From assembly GCA_016929775.1 (NCBI GenBank), contig JAFGIE010000100.1, forward strand, positions 1-33,004: a stretch of DNA of 33,004 nucleotides, in the 5' to 3' direction. Within the stretch, counting starts at the first letter, position 1; the number at the start of each line of letters is the position of its first letter. The notes under the pieces were generated by a model. It was not told where the DNA came from and searched no databases. It saw only the letters and a program-made list of their open reading frames with translations. Made by a program: the position numbers and the translations under genes. This DNA comes from Anaerolineae bacterium. Its GTDB lineage: Bacteria; Chloroflexota; Anaerolineae; JAFGEY01. Of the stretch, positions 8,129 to 15,934 are shown one piece after another.

Positions 8129-9508
8129 GTGTCGCTGCGGCAGCTCACCCTGCGCCAATCCCTCGCCTTCTGGACCATGGTCCCCATGGTCACCTTTGGC
8201 GCGATCGTCTTGCTCCTCTCGTTCGGCTGGGCGTGGCGGAATATCCAGGAAGTGGCGCGCGACCACGATCAAAGCCTGGCGCAGGCCCTGGCGGTTGCGC
8301 TGGGAGAGCGTGCAACGCGCGGAGATGGGGATACCGCTCCGCCTTGTGAGGCCCTGGACGAGCTCGCCGCGCACGCCAGGCGGATGCTGTACGTCGTCGA
8401 CGTCGAAGGGCGTGTGCTCTGCGCTTCTCCCACGGCGCGCCTGTCTGTGGGTCAGGTATACGACGGCATCCCCGGCGCGGCGAACGACGACAACTCAGCG
8501 CGCCTCGTACCGAGCCTCTCGGCGCGCGGCTACCTGGTCTCGTGGGCGCCGATCGCGGGCACGTCGTGGCGCCTGGTCCAGGAAGAGGCGCGTGCGGCGC
8601 TCGTCGCCCCGACCTACGCCTTCCTGATCGCCATCTCGGCCCTCATGATCGTCGGATTGGTGATCTCGTTCTGGCTGCTATGGCTCGGCTTCAACCGCAT
8701 CTCGTGGCCCCTGCTTGCCGTCACCGAGCAGGCAAGGCGCGTTGCGGATGGGGCGCCCTTTGTCCCGCCCGACGTGGTGGGACCGGCAGAGGTGGAAGCC
8801 CTGGTCGCAGCGTTCAACCACATGGTCACGCAGCTCCGCCAGCAGCGCGACATCTTGCACGAGTACGCGACGCGGATGCTGCACAGCCAGGAGGAGGAGC
8901 GCAAGCGGCTGTCGCGCGATCTGCACGACGAGACCGCGCAAGAGCTGGTCGGGCTCTTGCAACGGATCGACCTCTGCCGGCTGACTGCTGAGGACGACCC
9001 GCCGATCATGGACGCGCTCGACGAGCTCTCCACGCTGACCGACCGCGCGCTCTCTGGCGTGCGGCGCATGAGTCGCGCCCTGCGCCCGCTGATCCTGGAG
9101 GACTTGGGATTGGTGGTGGCCCTGCAGGCGATTGCCGAGGACCTCGAGCAGCAGCTGTCCGGGGGACGGGTCTACTGCGAAGTGATCGGGGAGGAGCAGC
9201 GGCTGTCGCCGGAGGCGGAGCTGACCGCCTTTCGGATCGTCCAGGAGGCGTTGACCAACGTGCGCAAGCACGCCGCGGAGGCTACGCGCGTCTATGTGAC
9301 CGTGCAGTTCAGGCCACACGCGCTGCACGTCAGCGTCGAGGACAACGGGCAGGGATTCCATCCGCAGCGGGTGGACGCCGAGGAGGGCGAGGACCACTTG
9401 GGCCTGATGGGCATGCGCGAGCGCGCCGAGCTGCTCAACGGCACGTGGTCGATCGAATCGCGTCCCGGAGAGGGCACGCGGGTGGACCTGGTCCTGCCGA
9501 TCCCGTAA
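8129..9508 (+). CDS. NarL-type sensor histidine kinase (HAMP-HisKA_3-HATPase)
   Basis: The membrane sensor has 459 residues. TM1 is about residues 13-36 and TM2 about 163-187, enclosing a roughly 125-residue outer sensor region with MLYVVDVEGRVLCASPTARLSVGQ, which looks like a single-Cache or PAS-like fold. A HAMP segment (NRISWPLLAVTEQARRVADG) follows. The HisKA_3 box is EEERKRLSRDLHDETAQELVGLL with phospho-His266. The ATPase domain has LTNVRKHA (N box), DNGQGF (G1) and GLMGMRERAELLNG (G2). I chose the GTG at 8129, which has GAGG seven bases upstream. A GTG at 8111 is in frame and would overlap the regulator gene by 16 bases but has no ribosome binding site. The signal sensed cannot be named. 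Confidence 0.93.
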   Translation: MSLRQLTLRQSLAFWTMVPMVTFGAIVLLLSFGWAWRNIQEVARDHDQSLAQALAVALGERATRGDGDTAPPCEALDELAAHARRMLYVVDVEGRVLCASPTARLSVGQVYDGIPGAANDDNSARLVPSLSARGYLVSWAPIAGTSWRLVQEEARAALVAPTYAFLIAISALMIVGLVISFWLLWLGFNRISWPLLAVTEQARRVADGAPFVPPDVVGPAEVEALVAAFNHMVTQLRQQRDILHEYATRMLHSQEEERKRLSRDLHDETAQELVGLLQRIDLCRLTAEDDPPIMDALDELSTLTDRALSGVRRMSRALRPLILEDLGLVVALQAIAEDLEQQLSGGRVYCEVIGEEQRLSPEAELTAFRIVQEALTNVRKHAAEATRVYVTVQFRPHALHVSVEDNGQGFHPQRVDAEEGEDHLGLMGMRERAELLNGTWSIESRPGEGTRVDLVLPIP

Positions 9509-9554
9509 GATGGGGTCCCCCTCCGGCGTCAGTAAGCTGCGGGAGAGCGGTCGC

Positions 9555-9583
9555 TTGATCGTTGTCCCGATCCGTGGTATAAT
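9555..9583 (+). promoter_or_regulatory. Promoter of the tmRNA gene
   Basis: TTGATC (9555-9560) and a perfect TATAAT (9578-9583) are spaced by 17 bases. The mature tmRNA 5' end is 12 bases beyond the -10 box, so the primary transcript carries only a very short 5' leader. Confidence 0.85.
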
Positions 9584-9594
9584 CGGGGCGCAAT

Positions 9595-9983
9595 GGGGAT
9601 GATCGGCTTCGACGGGGAAGGCTGATCCTGGACTGCAAGCCGAGGCGCCTGGACCTCGTAAAAACTGGGCAAAACAACAAATGCCAAGAGAAGCAATCTC
9701 GCGGCTCTCCCCATGGCTGCGTAAGTAGCCGTAAGGAGACCCTGACATCCTAACCGGTGTCACGTCCACCCCGGGGTCCTCCCGGAGCCTCGGAAGTGGG
9801 CGTCATAAAATCGGGGATGCGGCGCACGTGACGCCGATGGCGTGCGCCCAAGATCATCGGCTGGCCTAAGCGGGACCCGGTCGCCCAGGGACCGCTCAGG
9901 CGACAAACAAAAGGGCGACTAAGCTTGTAGGATGTCCACGGTCGAATTCTTCGGACCCGGGTTCGATTCCCGGCATCTCCACC
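9595..9983 (+). ncRNA. ssrA: tmRNA (transfer-messenger RNA)
   Basis: This RNA rescues ribosomes stalled on broken mRNA together with SmpB. The 5' end GGGGATG (9595-9601) pairs with CATCTCC (9974-9980) as a seven-pair acceptor stem including one G-U. The T-arm GGGTTCGATTCC lies at about 9959-9970, and GATCGGCTTCGACGGGG is the usual 5' tRNA-like part. The discriminator A and CC are encoded but the final A is not (T follows), so CCA completion must be enzymatic. The best tag frame starts at GGC 9668 and stops at TAA 9722-9724, giving GKTTNAKRSNLAALPMAA, an 18-residue tag with the Ala-Ala end recognised by ClpXP-type proteases. A is found four bases before the resume codon. The remaining 250 bases should fold into pseudoknots. 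Confidence 0.95.
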
Positions 9984-9989
9984 TTTGCA

Positions 9990-10015
9990 GGGGCAGGCAC
10001 GCAACCTGCCCCTTT
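9990..10015 (+). terminator. Intrinsic terminator after tmRNA
   Basis: GGGGCAGG (9990-9997) pairs with CCTGCCCC (10005-10012) across a seven-base loop and is followed by TTT. It begins seven bases after the tmRNA 3' end. It separates the RNA gene from the following sucC-like gene, for which no promoter is obvious, so partial read-through is possible. Confidence 0.75.
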
Positions 10016-10053
10016 CCTGTCCCGCTATCGCGTGCGCGCGCGCAGTGGCTTGC

Positions 10054-11229
10054 ATGAGGCTACACGAGTATCAGGCAAAGCGCATACTACGCCAGTATGG
10101 CGTGCCTGTCCCCCCCGGCGAGGTCGCGACTTCGGTGGATGAGGTGTACCGCATCGCCGATCGCATCGGGCAACGGGTGGTCCTCAAGGCGCAGGTCCTG
10201 ACCGGCGGACGCGTACAAGCAGGGGGGATTCTCCTGGCGCACGATGCACAGGAAGCGCGCGCGCTGTCTGGGCGGCTGCTCGGCGTGCAGATCAGCGGCT
10301 ATCCCTCTGCCAAGCTGCTCGTCGATCAGGCGATCGACATCGAGCAAGAGCTGTACCTCGGGATCACGTTCGACCGGACCCTCGCCATGCCCGTGATCGT
10401 CGCTTCTGCGGTGGGGGGCGTCGAGCTCGCCGAACTGGCGCGAGACCGTCCCGAGCACGTCTACCGTGTCCCGATCGAACCCGCGCTCGGCCTGCGCGCC
10501 CACCAAGCGCGCACCCTCGCCGAGGATATCGGCTTGGCGCGCAGCCTGCACGATGGCTTTGTGTCGATCGCGCTGGGCCTCTACCGCGCCTTTGTCGATT
10601 GCGACGCGACCCTTGTCGAAGCCAACCCCCTCGTGATCCAGGTCAACGGCGCATTCTGCTGCCTGAACAGCAAGATCGAGCTCGACGACCACGCCCTGTA
10701 CCGGCATCCCGATCTGATGGATCTGCGCGACGAGAGCCAGGACTCGGTGCCCGAGCGGCGCGCGCGCCGTCACGGGGTGACCTATGTGCGCCTGGGCGGA
10801 GATGTGGGGTGTCTCTCCAACGGGGCTGGACTGGCGATGGCGACGATCGATCTGCTCCGCGCGCGCGGCGTGCGCCCCGCGAATTTCGTCGACGTCGGCA
10901 AGGATGCGTCCAGCGAAAAAGTGGCGCGCGGCATCGAGCTGGCGCGCAACAACTCGGTCCACGTCATCGTGGTCCACGTGTTCTGCAGCATCACCACCTG
11001 CGACGAGGTCGTGCGCGGCATCGTGGAAGGCTGCCGGCAGCTGGAGCCAGGCTGCTCCCTCGTCGTGCGCCTGCGGGGGCCCAACGAGGAGGAGGGGAAT
11101 GCCCTGCTGGCAGAGGCTGCGCGAGAGGGGCGATGCCCGCCGATGCAGCTCGCGGCTTCGCTCGACGAGATCGCGGACCAGGTCGTGGCGCAGGTGCACG
11201 CCCACCGGCGAGGAGGGCAGGGCGGGTGA
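10054..11229 (+). CDS. sucC: Divergent succinyl-CoA synthetase beta-subunit-like protein (ATP-grasp)
   Basis: The protein has 391 residues, the normal length for SucC. It begins MRLHEYQAKRILRQYGVPVP, typical of SucC, and has an ATP-grasp domain with VLKAQVLTGGRVQAGG and LVEANPLVI (Glu189, Asn191). The ligase half has GDVGCLSNGAGLAMATIDLL. Three normally conserved spots differ. The Mg-binding Asp of the usual LDGK/LDAK motif is Asn205 (LNSK). The DVGGGA loop reads DVGKDA at 280-285. The FGGI loop reads FCSI at 310-313. It may use another acid substrate or be impaired. No ribosome binding site precedes the ATG; an in-frame GTG at 10045 is the alternative start. The stop overlaps the alpha-subunit start (GTGA), and an enoate-reductase-like gene follows, so an acyl-CoA-forming operon is likely. 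Malate-CoA ligase-type paralogues are the main alternative. Confidence 0.85.
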   Translation: MRLHEYQAKRILRQYGVPVPPGEVATSVDEVYRIADRIGQRVVLKAQVLTGGRVQAGGILLAHDAQEARALSGRLLGVQISGYPSAKLLVDQAIDIEQELYLGITFDRTLAMPVIVASAVGGVELAELARDRPEHVYRVPIEPALGLRAHQARTLAEDIGLARSLHDGFVSIALGLYRAFVDCDATLVEANPLVIQVNGAFCCLNSKIELDDHALYRHPDLMDLRDESQDSVPERRARRHGVTYVRLGGDVGCLSNGAGLAMATIDLLRARGVRPANFVDVGKDASSEKVARGIELARNNSVHVIVVHVFCSITTCDEVVRGIVEGCRQLEPGCSLVVRLRGPNEEEGNALLAEAAREGRCPPMQLAASLDEIADQVVAQVHAHRRGGQGG

Positions 11230-12089
11230 GCATACTGGTGAACGGGCGCACCCGGCTGCTGGTGCATGGGGTGAACACGCCCCAGGGAGCGGCGTATCTC
11301 GAGCGCATGGACGCCTACGGCACGCCCATTGTCTCAGCTGTAGCAGTGGGTCAGGGCGGGTCGTGGCGCGGGCAGGTGCCGGTCTTTGAGACCGTCAAGG
11401 AAGCTATGCACGCCACGGACCCGAATGCGGCGCTGATCTGCGTGCACCCCGAAGATGCGATCGAGGCGATCCTCGAGACTGCAGCCGCCGGGATCGATCT
11501 GGTCGTGTGCGCGACCTCGCGGGTGCCGGTGCACGACGTGGTGCAGGTCCGGTCCTACCTCAGGGCGAGGAACGTGCGCCTGCTGGGACCGGGGAGCCCG
11601 GGCGTGTTCACGCCCGGCGTCTGCGTGGTCGGCGCCGTCGCGCCGGGCGTCTTGTTGCCCGGCAGCGTGGGCGTGCTGTCGCGCTCTGGGACGTTGGCGT
11701 ACGAGGTGGTGTCGCTCCTGACGGAGGCTGGGATCGGGCAGTCGACGGTCGTCGGGATCGGCGACGGGCTGATCGTCGGCACGGGCTTTGTCGACCTGCT
11801 GGCGATGTTCGAGGACGATCCTGCGACACAGCAGGTCGTCCTGCTCGGCGAGATCGGCGGCTACGAAGAAGAGATGAGCGCCGACTGGATCCGTGACCGG
11901 ATGTCCAAGCCGGTCGTGGCTCTCGTCGTGGGCCAGATCGCCCCGCCAGGCCGACGGATGGGCCATCCGGGGGCGATCATCGAGGGCTACGATGGCCTGG
12001 CAAAGGTCAAGGTCGAGGCGCTGTCCAAAGCGGGTGCGCGCATCGCACGCGCGCCATCCGAGATCCCGCGTCTGCTTGAGGAGGCATAG
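11226..12089 (+). CDS. sucD: Succinyl-CoA synthetase alpha-subunit-like protein
   Basis: The protein has 287 residues, matching SucD size. The start is GTG at 11226, overlapping the beta-subunit stop by four bases; longer frames upstream run through the sucC-like gene and are spurious. The N-terminal CoA-binding Rossmann domain shows TPQGAAYLERMDAYGTPIVSAV and VPVFETVKEAM. The ligase domain has GPGSPGVFTPG, LPGSVGVLSRSGTLAYEVV and ALVVGQIAPPGRRMGHPGAI. His247 in MGHPGAI corresponds to the active-site phosphohistidine of the family, so phosphoryl transfer is likely retained in this subunit. The Glu pair of the family's GEIGG motif is present (LLGEIGGYEEE). It should form a complex with the upstream beta-like subunit. 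Substrate specificity, whether succinate or another carboxylate, cannot be settled from sequence. Confidence 0.88.
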   Translation: MSILVNGRTRLLVHGVNTPQGAAYLERMDAYGTPIVSAVAVGQGGSWRGQVPVFETVKEAMHATDPNAALICVHPEDAIEAILETAAAGIDLVVCATSRVPVHDVVQVRSYLRARNVRLLGPGSPGVFTPGVCVVGAVAPGVLLPGSVGVLSRSGTLAYEVVSLLTEAGIGQSTVVGIGDGLIVGTGFVDLLAMFEDDPATQQVVLLGEIGGYEEEMSADWIRDRMSKPVVALVVGQIAPPGRRMGHPGAIIEGYDGLAKVKVEALSKAGARIARAPSEIPRLLEEA

Positions 12090-13190
12090 GTGGCATCCAT
12101 GCTGTTCGAACCGCTCGCCGTGGGAACCATGGAGCTGGCAAACCGCACCGTGCGATCGGCGACCGCCGAGTATCTCAGCGACGAGGAGGGGCGCCCGCTG
12201 CCCGAGCTGGCGGACATGCACTGCGCCCTGGCGCGCGGCGGGGTGGGGCTGATCATCACGGGGCATGCGTACGTCGATCGCGGTGGGCGATGCCGGGTGC
12301 AGATGTCGGGCATGCACGACGATGTCTTGATCCCCGACTGGGCGGCGCTCGTCGCGCGCGTGCACGAGGCGGGCGGCGTGATCGCGGCGCAGATCAACCA
12401 TGGCGCGCGGCAGTGCGATCCGGCGGCGGTCGGTGGGCCTCTCGTCGCACCCTCGCCCCTCTCGCTGAGCGACGACGCGCCCCGTCCGGAAGAGCTGACC
12501 GAGCGCGAGATCCGGAACCTGCTCCGGGCCTTCGCGGATGCGTCGGGACGCGTCAAGGCGGCAGGGTTCGATGCGGTCCAGGTCCATGCTGCGCATGGGT
12601 ACCTGATCAACCTCTTTAACTCACCGGCGAGCAACTGGCGGCGCGATGCGTGGGGCGGGACCTTTCCGCGGCGTGTGCGCTTCCTAGAGGAGGTCGCCAC
12701 AGCGGTGCGAGACGTGGTCGGGGACGACTACCCGGTGCTGATCAAGCTGGGTGCGATCGATTTCGTGCGCGATGGCTTGACGGAGGAGGACGGGATCGAG
12801 ATCATCCGTCACCTACGCGACATGGGGTTCGACGCGCTCGAGATCAGTGGCGGGATCAACGTCGGCAGGGGAGGCAGCATGCGCGGCGGGATCGACAGCC
12901 CCGAGAAGGAGGCGTATTTCCTGCCGATCGCGCGCCGAGCGCGTGCGGTGACCGATCTGCCGATCCTGCTCGTGGGCGGTATGCGCTCGCGCGACGTGAT
13001 CGATCGCGTGCTCGACGAGGGGAGCGCCGACATGATCTCGTTCAGCAGACCCTTGATCCGCGAGCCTGACCTGCCCAACCGGCTGCGCGATGGGCAGCCC
13101 GCCGCGACGTGCATCTCGTGCAACCAGTGCTGGCCCCGCGCGGGCGAGCTTGGCATCTCGTGCCACTATGGCGGGGCGGAGGAGAACTAG
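12090..13190 (+). CDS. Old Yellow Enzyme family NADH:flavin oxidoreductase with Fe-S motif
   Basis: The protein has 366 residues. The GTG at 12090 directly follows the sucD-like stop and is five bases after GAGGAGG; ATG 12099 is a less well spaced alternative. The TIM barrel has FMN-binding features: LFEPLAVGTMELANRTVRSAT at the start, AAQINHGARQ, and VQVHAAHGYLINLFNSPASN followed by RRDAWGGTFPRR. FSRPLIREPDLPNRL then leads to a Cys cluster CISCNQC...SC, spaced C-x2-C-x2-C-x10-C. That resembles the [4Fe-4S] motif of 2,4-dienoyl-CoA reductases, but the C-terminal FAD/NAD(P)H domains of those enzymes are absent and the protein ends 12 residues after the last Cys of the cluster. It therefore needs an outside electron donor. 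Paired with an acyl-CoA ligase it probably reduces an unsaturated acyl-CoA; this is inference. Its stop overlaps the cysC stop tail to tail by four bases. Confidence 0.9.
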   Translation: MASMLFEPLAVGTMELANRTVRSATAEYLSDEEGRPLPELADMHCALARGGVGLIITGHAYVDRGGRCRVQMSGMHDDVLIPDWAALVARVHEAGGVIAAQINHGARQCDPAAVGGPLVAPSPLSLSDDAPRPEELTEREIRNLLRAFADASGRVKAAGFDAVQVHAAHGYLINLFNSPASNWRRDAWGGTFPRRVRFLEEVATAVRDVVGDDYPVLIKLGAIDFVRDGLTEEDGIEIIRHLRDMGFDALEISGGINVGRGGSMRGGIDSPEKEAYFLPIARRARAVTDLPILLVGGMRSRDVIDRVLDEGSADMISFSRPLIREPDLPNRLRDGQPAATCISCNQCWPRAGELGISCHYGGAEEN

Positions 13191-13801
13191 ATGTAGCCTA
13201 GGGCGCGCAGACGGTCCTCGACCAGCTTTTCCTCGTCCGCGTCGTAGGCGCCCTCGTCCTTCTCTTCCACCGGCAAGTAGCCCAGTTCCTCGAGCCGCGC
13301 CACGATCGCGGCGACGCTCTGTTCCACGCTCTGCGTACCCGAGTTGACCGTGATCTCGGGGTTCGGCGGGGGCTCGTAGGGGTCCGAGACGCCGCTAAAG
13401 TTCTCGATCTCGCCCGCCAGTGCCTGCTTGTACAGGCCTTTCACGTCACGCTCGATCAGGGCGTCGAGCGGGCACTCGACGTAGCACTCGACAAAGGCGC
13501 CGATCTCCTCCCGGCTTTGGTTCCGCCGCGCGATGTACGGAGAGATGAACGAGCAGAGCACGGCGACGCCGTTGCGGGTCAGCAGCTTGGCGACGAACGT
13601 GACGCGCTCGATGTTCCTGTCGCGGTCCTCCTTGGAGAACCCCAGATCGCGGGTCAGGCTCTGGCGCACGATGTCGCCGTCGAGCCGCTCGACCTTGAGC
13701 CCGCGCGCACGCAATATCGGTTCGAGGGCCTTTGCCAGCGTCGTCTTGCCCGAACCGGACAGCCCGGTGAACCAGAGTGTGAATCCTCGTTGCTCGGTCA
13801 T
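13187..13801 (-). CDS. cysC: Adenylylsulfate (APS) kinase
   Basis: The enzyme phosphorylates APS to PAPS using ATP. The protein has 204 residues. The P-loop is GLSGSGKTT at 13-21. ERLDGDIVRQSL, DLGFSKEDRDRNIERV, CSFISPYIARRNQSREEI, ECPLDALIERDVKGLYKQAL, FSGVSDPYEPPPNPEITV are the expected APS kinase blocks in order. The last 35 residues form an acidic extension not needed for the fold. It holds two similar pieces, ARLEELGYLP and DRLRALGYI, the latter at the extreme C-terminus. The start ATG at 13801 is preceded by GAGAGG. The gene is the last of the sat operon, 13 bases after the HAD gene, and it ends in a four-base convergent overlap with the OYE gene. PAPS reductase and sulfotransferase genes are not in this window. 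Confidence 0.97.
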   Translation of the reverse strand: MTEQRGFTLWFTGLSGSGKTTLAKALEPILRARGLKVERLDGDIVRQSLTRDLGFSKEDRDRNIERVTFVAKLLTRNGVAVLCSFISPYIARRNQSREEIGAFVECYVECPLDALIERDVKGLYKQALAGEIENFSGVSDPYEPPPNPEITVNSGTQSVEQSVAAIVARLEELGYLPVEEKDEGAYDADEEKLVEDRLRALGYI

Positions 13802-13814
13802 TCGCGTTATCCTC

Positions 13815-14558
13815 TCAAGCGTGTGGGTCGGCGCCGTCCGCGATCCACGCGATCAGCTCGCCGAGGGTGCCCGTACGGTCAGGTTGCGCATCGGGATCGG
13901 GATTGGTGACCCATTTCTCGGCGAGGTAGGTGCGCATGCCGGCGCGCTGTGCGGGCGCGATGTCACGGAGGACGTCGTTCCCCACCATCAGGCACCGCTC
14001 CTCTGGCACGTCGATGCGGCGCGCGATCTCGGCATAGTACGCCGGGGATGGCTTGGTGGTGTGCATGTTCTCGTAGGTCGTGACCAAGGCAAAGGGCATG
14101 TCGGCGACCCCAGCCCAGGAGAGACGCTGCTCGATCGCGATCGCCGGGAAGAGGGGGTTCGTGGCGATCGCGACGATGTGCCCCGCGTCCAAGCACGCCT
14201 GTACCGCGCGCCGGGCGTCCGGGTGTGCGCGTGCGTAGACGTGCAGGTCGGGGAAGCGCGTCTGGTAGAATCCCATCAGGAATGCCCGGATCTCGTCCCA
14301 CGGGCGTCCGATGCGCAGCGCAAACACGGCAGCGAACGAGGCCTCGTTGGTCGGCCCATGGGGATCCTGGGAGGCGATCGCGGCTTGCGTCGCAGCGTGC
14401 AGGGCCGACATCAGCTCTGCTGGTTCGCACAGTGGGCGCGCATACTCGGTCAAAGCGGCAAAGTACCGGGCTAGGAACGTGCCCTCCATATCGTTGTAGA
14501 GCAGCGTGTCGTCCAGGTCAAAGAGCACAGCCCGGATCCGCAGGCTCTGTTCGTTCAT
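13815..14558 (-). CDS. HAD-superfamily hydrolase
   Basis: The protein has 247 residues if it starts at ATG 14558. A GTG at 14561 is in frame and overlaps the previous stop as GTGA. All four HAD motifs are visible: DLDDTLLYND (nucleophile and acid/base Asp) near the N-terminus, IATNP (motif II Thr), TTKPSPAYY (motif III Lys) and VGNDVLRDI (motif IV Asp). A helical cap lies between motifs I and II, so it is a C1-cap phosphatase of the phosphoglycolate phosphatase/YjjG type. Its substrate is not known. It sits between the AlkP-type phosphodiesterase and cysC with almost no spacing, so a role in sulfonucleotide metabolism, for instance removing a phosphate from a PAPS by-product, is possible. Sequence alone does not show it. 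Confidence 0.88.
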   Translation of the reverse strand: MNEQSLRIRAVLFDLDDTLLYNDMEGTFLARYFAALTEYARPLCEPAELMSALHAATQAAIASQDPHGPTNEASFAAVFALRIGRPWDEIRAFLMGFYQTRFPDLHVYARAHPDARRAVQACLDAGHIVAIATNPLFPAIAIEQRLSWAGVADMPFALVTTYENMHTTKPSPAYYAEIARRIDVPEERCLMVGNDVLRDIAPAQRAGMRTYLAEKWVTNPDPDAQPDRTGTLGELIAWIADGADPHA

Positions 14559-15934
14559 CACGACAGCCTTTCCCTATCTAGCTCGTCCGGAATGGGCAGC
14601 CCGAGGAGATCGAGCATCGTCGGCGCGATGGCGCGCCAGGTGTGATCCACGCGCCGTCCTCCGCACGCGTCGGTGCGGCGCAGGACGTACATGCCGTGCT
14701 GGGCGTGGTTGGCGTCGTCGGGGCCCGTGTCGTTCTCGGTGACGTGGATCGAACCGTTGCCGACCGAACCGACGGAGCGCCAGGCCAAGTCCCCAAAGTA
14801 GACGATCAGGTCGGGCGGGACCCCGTGCACGTGGGCATAGGCGCTTTGGGGGCGGTAGACGCGCGTGTCCAGCGCTTCGCCCGCCATGTCCGGGATCGAG
14901 GCGAGGCCTGCCGCCAGCTCACCGCAGAACGCGTCGTACCGATCGGGCGGGATCGTGCCCTGCGGCTCGCGTCCGGCGACGTTGAGAAAGACGCGCCCAT
15001 AGTAGCCGCCTGCGCCCCAGGCTGTGGTCCGCGACCAGTCCACCTCGCACAGGTCGAGCGAGACCACGCCCGGCGGTTTGTCGTCCAGCACCAGGTAGCC
15101 GTGCTCGATCAGCCAATCGTTGATGCAGATCCCGCCCTGCATCGCCTGCGCGCCGTGGTCGCTCATCACCAGCACCGGCGTCCCGGCGGGAAGCAGGGCG
15201 AGCAACCGCCCGATGCGCTCGTCGAGAAAGCGGTAGTAGGTCCGGATCGTCTGCTCGAAGGGATTGCCGGGCCGATGCTTGGGGTGCCGGGGGTCCATGT
15301 GCTTCCACAGCCCGTGATGGATCCGGTCTGGGCCCATATCGACGAACATGAACAAGTCCCAATTGGGGCGCGTCTGCAGCAGGTGCTCGACCAGGTCGAA
15401 CCGCTGGCGCGACATGCGGTAGATGTCCTGCAGCAGGCGCACCTTGTCCGAGGTGCGAAAGTCCGGCACGTCGAGCATGTACGCCCCGACCACCTCGTGG
15501 ATCTCGTCTCTGAGGGAAGGGGGGTGGGTGTACGCGCTCATAGTGCTGGGTGTCAGGAACCCGCTCACCATGAGGCCCGCGATCGGCTGCACCGGGTAGG
15601 TCTGCGGCACCCCGACCACGATCGACTCGCCGCCCGCCGCCGAGACATAGTCCCACACGCGCGGAAACCGGATGCTGTCGGCGTTGGCGAGGCGCATCTG
15701 GACGTAGCCGTGGTCGGCGCGGTTGCGAAAGCCATACAAGCCGTGCTCACCGGGATCGTGACCGCTCAGCATGCAGGTCCACGCCGGGACCGTGATCGGC
15801 GGGATCGTGCTTTCCAGCCTGCCGTACGTGCCCTCTCGGGTCAGGCGCGTCAGGGTTGGCAGATCGTCCGCCCACAGGTCAAAGGTCAACCCGGGGTCGA
15901 GGCAGTCGAGCCCGATCACGAGTAGCCTACCCAT
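14558..15934 (-). CDS. Alkaline phosphatase-superfamily phosphodiesterase (type I PDE/nucleotide pyrophosphatase family)
   Basis: The protein has 458 residues and no signal peptide. It begins RLLVIGLDCLDPGL, the first metal site. The nucleophile is the Thr or Ser-type residue in the segment PPITVPAWTCMLSGHDPGEHGLYGF, where most family members use Thr. Further metal ligands are in FVDMGPDRIHHGLW and VMSDHGAQAMQGG, and HAQHGMYVL near the end supplies the last His. The C-terminus APTMLDLLGLPIPDEL is usual for the family. Members hydrolyse phosphodiesters, pyrophosphates or related esters; sulfatases belong to the same superfamily, but no formylglycine motif is present. The start overlaps the sat stop by eight bases, and the stop overlaps the HAD start. 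This coupling implies a job linked to APS/PAPS, such as controlling nucleotide levels or acting on a sulfated product. Confidence 0.88.
   Translation of the reverse strand: MGRLLVIGLDCLDPGLTFDLWADDLPTLTRLTREGTYGRLESTIPPITVPAWTCMLSGHDPGEHGLYGFRNRADHGYVQMRLANADSIRFPRVWDYVSAAGGESIVVGVPQTYPVQPIAGLMVSGFLTPSTMSAYTHPPSLRDEIHEVVGAYMLDVPDFRTSDKVRLLQDIYRMSRQRFDLVEHLLQTRPNWDLFMFVDMGPDRIHHGLWKHMDPRHPKHRPGNPFEQTIRTYYRFLDERIGRLLALLPAGTPVLVMSDHGAQAMQGGICINDWLIEHGYLVLDDKPPGVVSLDLCEVDWSRTTAWGAGGYYGRVFLNVAGREPQGTIPPDRYDAFCGELAAGLASIPDMAGEALDTRVYRPQSAYAHVHGVPPDLIVYFGDLAWRSVGSVGNGSIHVTENDTGPDDANHAQHGMYVLRRTDACGGRRVDHTWRAIAPTMLDLLGLPIPDELDRERLS

Noticed and set aside
10599..11225. N-terminal extension of the SucD-like frame
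   Set aside because: It reads out of frame through the sucC-like gene; the true SucD start is GTG 11226.
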